Positions 1 to 5,763 of a DNA stretch of 8,172 nt are shown piece after piece. Each line of letters starts with the position of its first letter. Positions within the stretch are counted from its first letter, which is position 1. The notes beneath the pieces were generated by a model. That model was not told where the DNA came from. It was given only the letters and a program-made list of their open reading frames with translations, and searched no databases. This stretch comes from Deltaproteobacteria bacterium (GTDB taxonomy: Bacteria; Desulfobacterota; DSM-4660; Desulfatiglandales; B25-G16): contig QMLT01000062.1 in the NCBI GenBank assembly GCA_003646875.1, positions 1-8,172 of the forward strand, read 5' to 3'. A program made the translations under genes and the position numbers.

Positions 1-172
1 ATCTGTTTGAAAATGGCGTTAATATCCGTGTGGTCCAGGAGCTAATGGGACGCGCTGATGTCAAGACCACTGAAATCTATACACACGTGATGGGGAAAAT
101 TTATCTGCCATTCTCAGCCCACTGGATACCATAAGGAGGAATGTCAGTGGAGACTGGAAGAATTTGCTTTGA
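1..172 (+). pseudogene. 3' end of an integron-integrase-type tyrosine recombinase, apparently frameshifted (partial)
   Basis: The window opens inside a tyrosine recombinase gene; only the C-terminal end is visible, with codons from base 3. The fragment runs through VQELMGRADVKTTEIYTHV. This is the family's final catalytic block, with the nucleophilic Tyr at 78-80 in the usual TTxxYTH setting. The block normally reads LGH; here the His position, a catalytic His/Trp in the family, is Arg (51-53). After the codons for MGK the reading frame gives an unrelated tail and stops at 132-134. The -1 frame from base 98 instead encodes NLSAILSPLDTI, which matches the SPLD ending typical of integron integrases, and runs on to a stop at 170-172. 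A one-base loss in the GGGGAAAA run at 92-99 explains this. The gene is therefore probably inactive or mis-sequenced at its end. The family call is fairly secure. Whether it belongs to a real integron cannot be seen, and no attC site was recognised nearby. Confidence 0.72.
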
Positions 173-182
173 ATGGTTTTTA

Positions 183-209
183 CCGCAGAGGTGCTAAGCA
201 CGCAGAGAT
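183..209. repeat. CGCAGAG direct repeat flanking a perfect short palindrome
   Basis: CGCAGAG occurs at 184-190 and again at 201-207, a 17-base period. Between and touching the two copies lies GTGCTAAGCAC (191-201), a perfect dyad around one central base. Sequences of the style accgcagag...acgcagaga are, as I recall, scattered in intergenic regions of many environmental bacterial genomes, so this may be one copy of a dispersed repeat. Only one copy is visible in the window, so dispersal is not shown here. Confidence 0.45.
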
Positions 210-285
210 ATCTATTTTTTCGTGTGTCCTGAAATTTAGAAACACAAAAACCATCAGCCTATCGGGCAAAGATAATTAATCTTTT

Positions 286-298
286 TTCCAGTCTGGAA
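286..298. repeat. 13-base palindrome TTCCAGTCTGGAA
   Basis: Two perfect six-base arms surround one central base, preceded by a short T run (282-287). It could be a protein-binding dyad or a small hairpin. It lies about 80 bases upstream of the candidate -35 box of the efflux operon, so an operator role is possible but unsupported by anything else. Confidence 0.3.
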
Positions 299-345
299 TG
301 TAATAATCTAGCATTTATGTAATCCACGCCTTTATAGTAAATCAT

Positions 346-380
346 ATATCTTCAAAGATCTGGTAATCACCAAATATCTT
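346..380. promoter_or_regulatory. Candidate operator: repeated ATCTT/AAGAT half-sites overlapping the -35 box
   Basis: ATATCTT occurs at 346-352 and 374-380. Between the copies lies AAGAT at 355-359, so that ATCTT-ca-AAGAT forms one perfect dyad (348-359). AAGAT-c-TGGT (355-364) and ACCA-aat-ATCTT (369-380) form a second, slightly asymmetric dyad with a four-base centre. The last half-site shares two bases with the TTGACA at 379-384. This placement is what a repressor site of an efflux operon would look like. No regulator gene is present in the window, so the binding protein is unknown. Confidence 0.35.
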
Positions 381-408
381 GACAGAGAGCATGAGAAACA
401 CATAGCAT
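379..408 (+). promoter_or_regulatory. Candidate sigma-70 promoter of the efflux operon
   Basis: A perfect -35 hexamer TTGACA (379-384) is followed after 18 bases by TAGCAT (403-408), which matches four of six positions of TATAAT. Transcription would start near 415, leaving a leader of about 40 bases before the adaptor start. A GTTAA-ggtta-TTAAC dyad (414-428) falls right at the predicted start of the transcript. This is the only good -35 match I found upstream of the operon; the -10 box is mediocre. Confidence 0.45.
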
Positions 409-444
409 AACAAGTTAAGGTTATTAACAATTTCTTCCAGCTAT

Positions 445-448
445 GGAG
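445..448 (+). promoter_or_regulatory. Ribosome binding site deciding the adaptor start (GGAG)
   Basis: GGAG lies six bases before the ATG at 455-457. The earlier in-frame ATG at 443-445 overlaps this site and has no purine-rich sequence upstream, only a pyrimidine-rich stretch. The later ATG is therefore the better start. It also places a positively charged n-region directly before the hydrophobic signal segment. Confidence 0.6.
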
Positions 449-454
449 CGAGAT

Positions 455-1603
455 ATGGTCCCTAAGCGTTCTATTTTTATTTGGATAGTAATTGGGTTAG
501 CTCTTTTGATGTGTGGATGTCAGAATTCCGATTCTGAAGAGAAGATTACCCCTGCTGGCATTAAAGTAGTCGAGCCACCAACAGTAAAGGTTTTCACAGT
601 AAAGAGGGGCGATATCTCTGTTCCTATCTCTACCACCGGGACAATATTTCCTGAATATGAATCAAAGATTGGCCCGAAAATTTCCGGAACCATAGAAATA
701 GTGTACGTGGATGAAGGGGACAAGGTACAAAAGGGACAGCCATTGGTCCAGTTGAACCAACAAAATTTGCTGATTGTTGTACGGCAGGGTCAGGCAGCGG
801 TCAGGGTGGCCGAGGCACAACTCAAAGAGGCGGAAGTGAAGGTAGAAAATCTAAAAAAAGAAAGGGAACGACTGGCTAACCTTTTGAAAAAAAATGTTAT
901 TTCCCAACAGAAATACGACGATATTGACACAGCCTATTCAATGGCTGTGACCAGGATGGAAGTAATCAGGGCCCAGATTTTAAGTACAAGGGAAAATCTG
1001 GCAATGGCTAACCAAAAACTCAGAGACACAGTGATTATTGCACCATTTTCTGGCCTGATAGTAAAAAGATTTATTAATCAGGGGGAATATGTATCCACTA
1101 TGCCTCCAAGCCCTCTTTTTTTGATCATGAATATAGACAAGGTAAAGACAAAGATTAGCCTGCCCGAAATCCATATAGCCCATATACACATTGGCAACCC
1201 TGTAGATGTTACAGTAGATACCTACCCGGGTATTATTTTTAAAGGTAAGGTTTCGACGATAAATCCAATGGTAGATCCTGTGAGCAGGGCATTTACAGTA
1301 AATGTTGAGATCCCTAATAAGGATCACAGATTAAAACCCGGCATGTTTGCCAGGGTAAAGATTTACCCTACGATACATAAAAGCGCCCTTATTGTGCCAT
1401 TCAAATCGGTAATCAAGAGGGAAGGCAATACAGTTGTCTTTGTAATTGAAGGCAATACAGTGAGGTTGCGGGCAATTACAGCAGGTATCACCAATGAAAA
1501 AGAGATCGAGGTGATTGATGGCTTGAAAGAAGGGGAAGAGGTTGCTATTGAAGGACACTATGGAATGGCGGATAAAACACAGGTTAGGGTAGAGAGGGAA
1601 TAG
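455..1603 (+). CDS. RND efflux periplasmic adaptor (membrane fusion protein), predicted lipoprotein
   Basis: This 382-residue protein (start at 455; 386 if the ATG at 443 is used) links an inner-membrane RND pump to an outer-membrane channel. A basic N-terminus (MVPKR) and a hydrophobic segment (7-19) lead to MCGC; Cys22, after Gly21, is the likely lipidation site. The lipobox is imperfect, with Met at -3. The first half of a lipoyl-type domain lies at about 73-100 and the second half at about 189-214. Between them is an alpha-helical hairpin rich in Glu, Lys, Ala and Leu (about 105-188). At the hairpin tip R139, L143 and S150 have exactly the spacing of the R-L-S motif that AcrA uses to dock TolC. 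A beta-barrel domain (about 228-305) and a membrane-proximal domain (about 306-382) follow. The stop codon directly abuts the pump's start, so the two are co-translated. The family call is secure; the substrate is unknown. Confidence 0.93.
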   Translation: MVPKRSIFIWIVIGLALLMCGCQNSDSEEKITPAGIKVVEPPTVKVFTVKRGDISVPISTTGTIFPEYESKIGPKISGTIEIVYVDEGDKVQKGQPLVQLNQQNLLIVVRQGQAAVRVAEAQLKEAEVKVENLKKERERLANLLKKNVISQQKYDDIDTAYSMAVTRMEVIRAQILSTRENLAMANQKLRDTVIIAPFSGLIVKRFINQGEYVSTMPPSPLFLIMNIDKVKTKISLPEIHIAHIHIGNPVDVTVDTYPGIIFKGKVSTINPMVDPVSRAFTVNVEIPNKDHRLKPGMFARVKIYPTIHKSALIVPFKSVIKREGNTVVFVIEGNTVRLRAITAGITNEKEIEVIDGLKEGEEVAIEGHYGMADKTQVRVERE

Positions 1604-4600
1604 ATGAATATTTCAGCATTTTCTGTGAACCGAAAGATTACTGTTCTTATGTTGACCCTGATTGTATGCCTATTTGGCATCATCGCCTTTACCAGGATTG
1701 GTGTAGATATGATGCCTGAGCTTGAATACCCATTCGCTTCTGTTCTTACCACTTATGAAGGTGTGGCCAGTGAAGATATTGAAAACCTGGTCACCAGGCC
1801 CATAGAAGAGGCTGTAAGCACTGTAAAAAAAGTCAAAACAGTCAGATCAATATCCAGAGAGGGTGTATCTGTGGTAATGGCTGAGTTTGAATGGGGGACC
1901 TTGCTTGACTTTGCAGCGCAGGATGTTCGGGACAAGATTTCCTGGCTGGCAGACATGCTTCCTGAGGATGCGGATACCCCGACTGTGATGAAATTTAACA
2001 TGTCAGATTTCCCTATCCTTTTTTACGGAATCACTGGAATGGATGATACGATCAAACTCAGAAAATATCTAAAAGATAATGTTAAAACAAGAATTGAGAG
2101 GCTGGATGGGGTTGCAAGCTGCTGGATCTCAGGAGGACTGGAACGAGAGATAAATGTATTTGTTGATAGGGATAAACTCCATGCCTATAAACTTTCTATC
2201 AGCCAGGTTATAGAGACACTCAGAAGAGAGAATCTGAATATCTCGGCGGGGCATGTCACAAGGGGCTATGTTGAGTATTTAGTAAGAACCTTAGGCGAAT
2301 ATAAATCCATTGCGCCCATCTCTAATACTATTGTTGCTATCAAAGATGGCACACCCGTATATATTAAAGATATAGCAACGGTCAAGGATACACACAAAGA
2401 GATCAGAAACTATTCCAGGACCAATAAAAAAGATTCCTTAGTGATGCTGGTCCTTAAACAGTCAGGCGCAAATACGGTTAAGGTCATTGACAGGGTAAAG
2501 AGAGCCTTAAAAGAGATGAGGGGAGAGATTCCAGAGGATATTAAATTTCACGCTGTAATAGATTATTCCAGGATTATCAAGAAGGTAGTGAAGAGAACAA
2601 ATTTCAATGCCATTCAGGGGGCTATCCTGGCCGTTATAGTTATCCTCCTTTTCCTTGGCAGTTGGAGATCGACCTTAATTATATCTCTGGCTATACCGCT
2701 GTCTGTAGTTACTACCTTTATGGGTATTTATGCCCTGGATTATACCTTTAATATTATGACACTCGGTGGTCTGGCCCTCGGGATTGGTATGCTGGTTGAT
2801 AATGCGGTGGTGGTAATAGAGAACACCTTTAGACACTTAGATGAATTAGGAGAAAACAGAAATGAGGCTGCAAAGACAGGGGCAGCAGAGGTTGGGATGG
2901 CCATAACTGCATCCACATTGACAACAATAGCCGTGTTTTTACCCATGGTGTTGACATCAGGGATAGCCGGAAAACTCTCGCGCCCATTAGCTGTAACTGT
3001 ATGCCTGGCGCTGCTGGCATCTTTATTTGTGTCCCTTACCATAGTGCCCATGATTGCCTCCAGTATCTTGAAAGGGAAAAGAAGAGATGAAGCGGGAAGA
3101 GAACGTGTGAAGAGCGGATTTGAGCCTATCAGGAATATGTATAGGAAGACCCTTCGCTTTTCCCTCAGACACAGGAAGACAGTGCTCAGCGCCACTGCTT
3201 TCCTCATTGTCGGAGCAATCTTTATGGTCCCGCGTTTGGGTATGGAGTTTATGCCAAAACAGGATATGCCAATATTATCCATGATGGCAAAGATGCCGGT
3301 AGGCACCAACCTGGAGGAAACCAACAGGGTAATCAAACAGATTGAAGACGTAGCGCTTGACCAGCCTGAAACACAGTATATCACCTCATTTATTGGGCTT
3401 TCACAGGCGACCAAGATGGATATTGCATGGGGTATGGGGGCAGCAGATGTGAATGAGGCCGAGATAATGGTCAAGCTTGTGGATAAGGAGAAAAGAGTTA
3501 GATCATCGGATGAGATAACAGATGCAATACGCGGGAGACTCCCAAAGGTGCAGGATGCCGAATTCAATTTTATGGATATAGGAGAGATGATGATGGGCGG
3601 CGGAGGAGAATCACCTATAGAGATTAAGGTCTTTGGCAAGGATCTTCCCGTCCTTAAGGAAATCAGCACATCAATTGCAGAAAGGTGCAGGGATATCCCT
3701 GGATTTCGAGATATTGAGCTGAGCCTTAAGTCTGTAAAGCCAGAAATTCAGATAAAGGTGGATAGAGAAAAGGCGGCACGCTTAGGGCTCACGGTTGGCA
3801 CGATTGGCCGGACGGTTAAAGAGGCATTTCTTGGAATAGTGGCGGGCAGATATCGAATAGCAGGTGATGAATATGATCTCAGGGTAAGGCTTCAGGATAT
3901 TGACCGAGACTCTGTGAGCGACATACGCAATATTAATATCTCCTCTCCCTTGGGCCCCCAGATACCCCTTTATCAGGTGGCAGAGATTGGATACGGAAAG
4001 GGGCCGGTTGAGATAACCAGAGAGGATCAAGAGAGAAAGGTTACGGTGAAGGGAAATTACTTTGGAAGAGACTTGGGCAGCATTATAAAAGACATCAAAG
4101 AAAAGGTGGCTAAAATAAGGCTGCCTGAGGGATATATTGTCAAATTTGGGGGGCGCTACCAGGATATGCAGGAGGCATTCTCTTCGCTTTCATGGTCATT
4201 GCTTATCGCTATTATGCTGGTCTACATGATAATGGCAGCCCAATTTGAATCACTTCTGACACCTTTTGTCATCATGTTTACTGTTCCTCTAGCATTTATA
4301 GGTGTGGTCTTTGGCCTCTATGGTTTTGGAAAAACCCTCTCTGTGCCAGCCATTATGGGCGTTTTGATACTAACAGGCATAGTGGTTAATAATGCCATTG
4401 TTATGATAGACTATATCAATAGATTAAAGAAGAGAGGGATTGAATTTGAAGCAGCTATTGTAGAAGGGGCATCTGTGAGACTTCGACCCATTTTGGTGAC
4501 TGCCATTACCACCATACTTGGAATGCTTCCAATGGCATTAAGCCATACGGAAGGAGCGGAACTGAGATCACCCATGGCTGTAGCGGTAGCTTCAGGGTTG

Positions 4601-4696
4601 CTGTTTTCTACCTTTCTTACCTTATTTATTATCCCTATCGTCTACAGCATTGTTAAGAGGGTCTCATACACAGCGCCACCTCATGGTGATACATAA
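1604..4696 (+). CDS. RND-family efflux permease (AcrB/HAE1-like inner-membrane pump)
   Basis: This 1030-residue protein is the usual full length for RND pumps, which use proton influx to export compounds from the periplasm or inner membrane. It shows the duplicated plan: a membrane helix at about 11-31, a large periplasmic part, helices at about 336-485, a second half from about 525, and C-terminal helices at about 863-1015. TM4 carries GMLVDNAVVVIEN, with D399 at the position of AcrB Asp407 but N400 where AcrB has Asp408. TM10 carries GIVVNNAIVMIDY, with N929 at the position of the AcrB relay lysine (Lys940). R959 and T966 in TM11 keep the spacing of AcrB Arg971 and Thr978. A glycine-rich loop after a run of Met (about 662-669) recalls the SwrC/YerP-like branch. 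It starts at the base after the adaptor's stop codon, with a GAGGGA ribosome site at 1594-1599. No outer-membrane channel follows, so a TolC-like partner must be encoded elsewhere. Substrate is unknown. Confidence 0.95.
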   Translation: MNISAFSVNRKITVLMLTLIVCLFGIIAFTRIGVDMMPELEYPFASVLTTYEGVASEDIENLVTRPIEEAVSTVKKVKTVRSISREGVSVVMAEFEWGTLLDFAAQDVRDKISWLADMLPEDADTPTVMKFNMSDFPILFYGITGMDDTIKLRKYLKDNVKTRIERLDGVASCWISGGLEREINVFVDRDKLHAYKLSISQVIETLRRENLNISAGHVTRGYVEYLVRTLGEYKSIAPISNTIVAIKDGTPVYIKDIATVKDTHKEIRNYSRTNKKDSLVMLVLKQSGANTVKVIDRVKRALKEMRGEIPEDIKFHAVIDYSRIIKKVVKRTNFNAIQGAILAVIVILLFLGSWRSTLIISLAIPLSVVTTFMGIYALDYTFNIMTLGGLALGIGMLVDNAVVVIENTFRHLDELGENRNEAAKTGAAEVGMAITASTLTTIAVFLPMVLTSGIAGKLSRPLAVTVCLALLASLFVSLTIVPMIASSILKGKRRDEAGRERVKSGFEPIRNMYRKTLRFSLRHRKTVLSATAFLIVGAIFMVPRLGMEFMPKQDMPILSMMAKMPVGTNLEETNRVIKQIEDVALDQPETQYITSFIGLSQATKMDIAWGMGAADVNEAEIMVKLVDKEKRVRSSDEITDAIRGRLPKVQDAEFNFMDIGEMMMGGGGESPIEIKVFGKDLPVLKEISTSIAERCRDIPGFRDIELSLKSVKPEIQIKVDREKAARLGLTVGTIGRTVKEAFLGIVAGRYRIAGDEYDLRVRLQDIDRDSVSDIRNINISSPLGPQIPLYQVAEIGYGKGPVEITREDQERKVTVKGNYFGRDLGSIIKDIKEKVAKIRLPEGYIVKFGGRYQDMQEAFSSLSWSLLIAIMLVYMIMAAQFESLLTPFVIMFTVPLAFIGVVFGLYGFGKTLSVPAIMGVLILTGIVVNNAIVMIDYINRLKKRGIEFEAAIVEGASVRLRPILVTAITTILGMLPMALSHTEGAELRSPMAVAVASGLLFSTFLTLFIIPIVYSIVKRVSYTAPPHGDT

Positions 4697-4733
4697 CCTA
4701 TTGATTTTTATTTGTCGGGTATGGGCTTATCTG

Positions 4734-4769
4734 TTAATTGAAAATTCTCGATTTTAAATTGACAATTAA
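4734..4769. repeat. AT-rich inverted repeats in the convergent intergenic region
   Basis: TTAATTG (4734-4740) and CAATTAA (4763-4769) are perfect inverted copies. Nested inside, AATTgAAAAT (4736-4745) and ATTTTaAATT (4751-4760) form an alternative nine-pair stem with one mismatch. This lies just past the pump gene and could slow transcription or mark its end, but there is no GC-rich stem and no following T run. A canonical terminator is not supported. Confidence 0.3.
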
Positions 4770-4829
4770 GAAAGTTAGCAACATACTAAATTTTGACGCT
4801 ACCATTGTCTCATACACTCATACAGATAA

Positions 4830-4852
4830 AGTGAAAAAGTCTCTTTTTTACT
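4830..4852 (+). terminator. Weak hairpin between convergent genes, possible terminator
   Basis: AGTGAAAAAG (4830-4839), loop TCT, and CTTTTTTACT (4843-4852) form a ten-pair stem with one G-T wobble in the plus-strand transcript. On the minus strand the wobble becomes a mismatch, so the plus orientation is favoured. That would suit ending the efflux operon transcript. The T run sits inside the stem instead of after it, and the hairpin overlaps the last codons of the opposing gene, so termination is uncertain. Confidence 0.35.
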
Positions 4853-5474
4853 CCTTCCCTACCTCTTTGAGGGTATCCATAAATATCTTATAAAACTTCT
4901 CATGATCAGGGATGGCCTTGTTGAGTATTAGGCGTAACCTGGAAAGATCAGCAGGGTTTATCACAAGATTGGCGCTTAACGTAAAGGCCATCATATTATC
5001 CATCGTGTCGAATTTTTCGCTTACCAGAACGAGAAAGATCTTTCTCCTCACACTCATAGAAAGATGATTAAGATAATGAGTGACTGGGCTGCCTTCAATG
5101 TTTTGCCCATCAAAACCATCGGAGAGGATAATCAGATCAAAGTGATAAAGGCGAAGTTTACCCATTGCATCTTGTATTGATGTGGCTATGATAGGTTTAT
5201 ATTTTAATTCCTTCAAAACAGAATTGATATCGTTTATCTGCCCATCATCTCGATTCAACACGAGGGCCAATCTGGTTCCTTCCTCAAAGAGCTCAAGAGG
5301 GCGGCTGTCTTGCTCAAGTGTTTCCCCTGAAATTATCTCCTTATCAGGCTTCCTTGTATCTATCTTTATTTTAGCCTTACATCTTGGGCAGGTAGCACTT
5401 ATCACTTTATTGGGCGGCAACTTTTCATCCGGTATCTTGAATGCTGCCCCACATGAATCACATGTAATATCCAT
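4848..5474 (-). CDS. Zinc-ribbon protein with a degenerate receiver-like domain
   Basis: This 208-residue protein begins with a compact zinc ribbon: Cys5 and Cys8, then Cys29 and Cys32, inside a sequence of the MJ0042/zinc_ribbon type. A charged linker (about 39-66) follows. Residues about 68-190 alternate hydrophobic strands and helices like a response-regulator receiver. The acidic pair is kept (D76, D77 after the first strand). The third strand reads DLIILSDGFDG, with Ser118 where the phospho-accepting Asp normally stands, although D119 is next to it. Ser152 fits the conserved Ser/Thr. The usual Lys-Pro is Asn173-Pro174. It is therefore probably a pseudo-receiver that binds partners instead of accepting phosphate; that is inference. 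The ATG at 5472-5474 has AGGAG eight bases upstream. It lies downstream of and in the same direction as pilT and the pilU-like gene, so a pilus-related role is plausible but unproven. No signal peptide is seen, so it should be cytoplasmic. Confidence 0.8.
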   Translation of the reverse strand: MDITCDSCGAAFKIPDEKLPPNKVISATCPRCKAKIKIDTRKPDKEIISGETLEQDSRPLELFEEGTRLALVLNRDDGQINDINSVLKELKYKPIIATSIQDAMGKLRLYHFDLIILSDGFDGQNIEGSPVTHYLNHLSMSVRRKIFLVLVSEKFDTMDNMMAFTLSANLVINPADLSRLRLILNKAIPDHEKFYKIFMDTLKEVGKE

Positions 5475-5502
5475 AACTCACTCTCCTGTGTTACTCTAAC
5501 GG

Positions 5503-5567
5503 AAAAAAGCTTGCTCACTAAGCCAGGTCAGTGTTCTCTGGCTATGTATAGAAATACAACCAGGGAG
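5503..5567 (-). promoter_or_regulatory. Leader with mutually exclusive short hairpins, attenuator-like (speculative)
   Basis: In the minus-strand transcript four segments appear in order before the zinc-ribbon gene. Segment 1 is CTGG (5563-5560). Segment 2 is AGCCAG (5543-5538). Segment 3 is CTGGCTT (5526-5520). Segment 4 is AAGC (5512-5509), followed by six T (5508-5503). Segments 1 and 2 can pair, helped by TGTAT/ATACA (5558-5554 with 5549-5545). Segments 2 and 3 can pair over six bases. Segments 3 and 4 can pair just before the T run like a weak terminator. The order resembles a transcription attenuator. The stems are short (4-6 pairs), so chance is a serious alternative. Confidence 0.25.
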
Positions 5568-5619
5568 TATTGGAATGAAAACAGAAAATGATGATGTCCT
5601 AAAAACACTGAAATAACAC

Positions 5620-5658
5620 GCCCGCCCGCCTCGCCTGAGCTCGCGATGGCGGGCAGGC
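5620..5658. repeat. GC-rich palindromic element in an AT-rich spacer
   Basis: GCCCGCC (5624-5630) pairs perfectly with GGCGGGC (5648-5654). TCGC (5631-5634) pairs with GCGA (5643-5646) past one bulged base. GCC (5620-5622) pairs with GGC (5656-5658) beyond one mismatch. The result is a strong stem of about 14 pairs with an eight-base loop. The sharp rise in GC over its surroundings and the CCTGCCCGCCATCGC style resemble REP/MITE-like palindromes that I recall as dispersed in environmental bacterial genomes. It has no T run and does not look like a standard terminator. Confidence 0.55.
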
Positions 5659-5673
5659 ATCACGAATCCCCTA

Positions 5674-5700
5674 TGAGGATAAATCAAAGCCAGATCCTCA
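5674..5700. repeat. Inverted repeat TGAGGAT / ATCCTCA
   Basis: TGAGGAT (5674-5680) and ATCCTCA (5694-5700) are perfect seven-base inverted copies with a 13-base spacer. They sit between the GC-rich palindrome and the hairpin at 5702-5725 in the spacer that follows the pilU-like gene. The function is unknown; either a binding site or part of a composite repeat element would fit. Confidence 0.35.
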
Positions 5701-5701
5701 C

Positions 5702-5734
5702 TCCGGGCCCCAGACTGGGCCTGGATTCTTTATT
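5702..5734 (+). terminator. GC-rich hairpin followed by a T-rich tract on the plus strand
   Basis: TCCGGGCCC (5702-5710), loop CAGACT, and GGGCCTGGA (5717-5725) form a nine-pair stem with one G-T wobble, then TTCTTTATT. In the plus direction this looks like an intrinsic terminator. It would block antisense transcription heading into the pilU-like gene. On the minus strand, where the pil genes are read, the wobble becomes a mismatch and no T run follows, so it is a poor terminator for them. It might still stabilise the 3' end of the pil mRNA. Confidence 0.35.
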
Positions 5735-5735
5735 T

Positions 5736-5754
5736 AGGTACTACCTGTTGCAGG
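5736..5754. repeat. Two small dyads just past the pilU-like stop codon
   Basis: AGGTACTACCT (5736-5746) is a perfect dyad around one base. It overlaps CCTG-ttg-CAGG (5744-5754), so only one can form at a time. They begin ten bases past the end of the pilU-like gene. No T run follows on the minus strand, so they are not a clear terminator. Confidence 0.25.
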
Positions 5755-5763
5755 CGTAGATCT

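Larger units (their letters stand above)
173..442. other. Non-coding region between the recombinase remnant and the efflux operon
   Basis: This stretch has no convincing gene. It holds a CGCAGAG-type repeat (183-209), a 13-base palindrome (286-298), a dyad overlapping the -35 box (346-380), a candidate promoter (379-408) and a short dyad (414-428) between promoter and start codon. Base composition is AT-rich and stop codons are frequent in all frames. It probably serves as the regulatory region of the efflux operon plus a scar of the neighbouring recombinase locus; that role is inferred. Confidence 0.6.

Noticed and set aside
92..102. Programmed -1 frameshifting at GGGGAAAATTT in the recombinase
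   Set aside because: The run is not in the phase needed for an X XXY YYZ slippery heptamer, and the family is not known for it. A mutation or sequencing error is simpler.
141..197. A tiny ORF (18 codons) with AAGGAGG just upstream
   Set aside because: The Shine-Dalgarno match is only one base from the ATG (or seven from an in-frame GTG). The peptide is very short and overlaps the restored integrase frame and the CGCAGAG repeat. It is probably chance.
219..251. Possible hairpin TTTTT-c-GTGT with ACACAAAAA
   Set aside because: It needs a bulge and a long loop and is mostly A-T pairs. No gene ends there that would need a terminator, apart from the remnant integrase.
2740..3669. A 309-codon open frame on the minus strand inside the RND permease gene
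   Set aside because: It lies entirely within the strongly supported RND coding sequence. Its translation is Ser/Ile-rich without domain character, so it is a reading-frame shadow.
5182..5499. A plus-strand open frame opposite the zinc-ribbon gene
   Set aside because: The minus-strand frame has the clear cysteine pattern, a good ribosome site and a receiver-like fold. The plus frame shows nothing recognisable.
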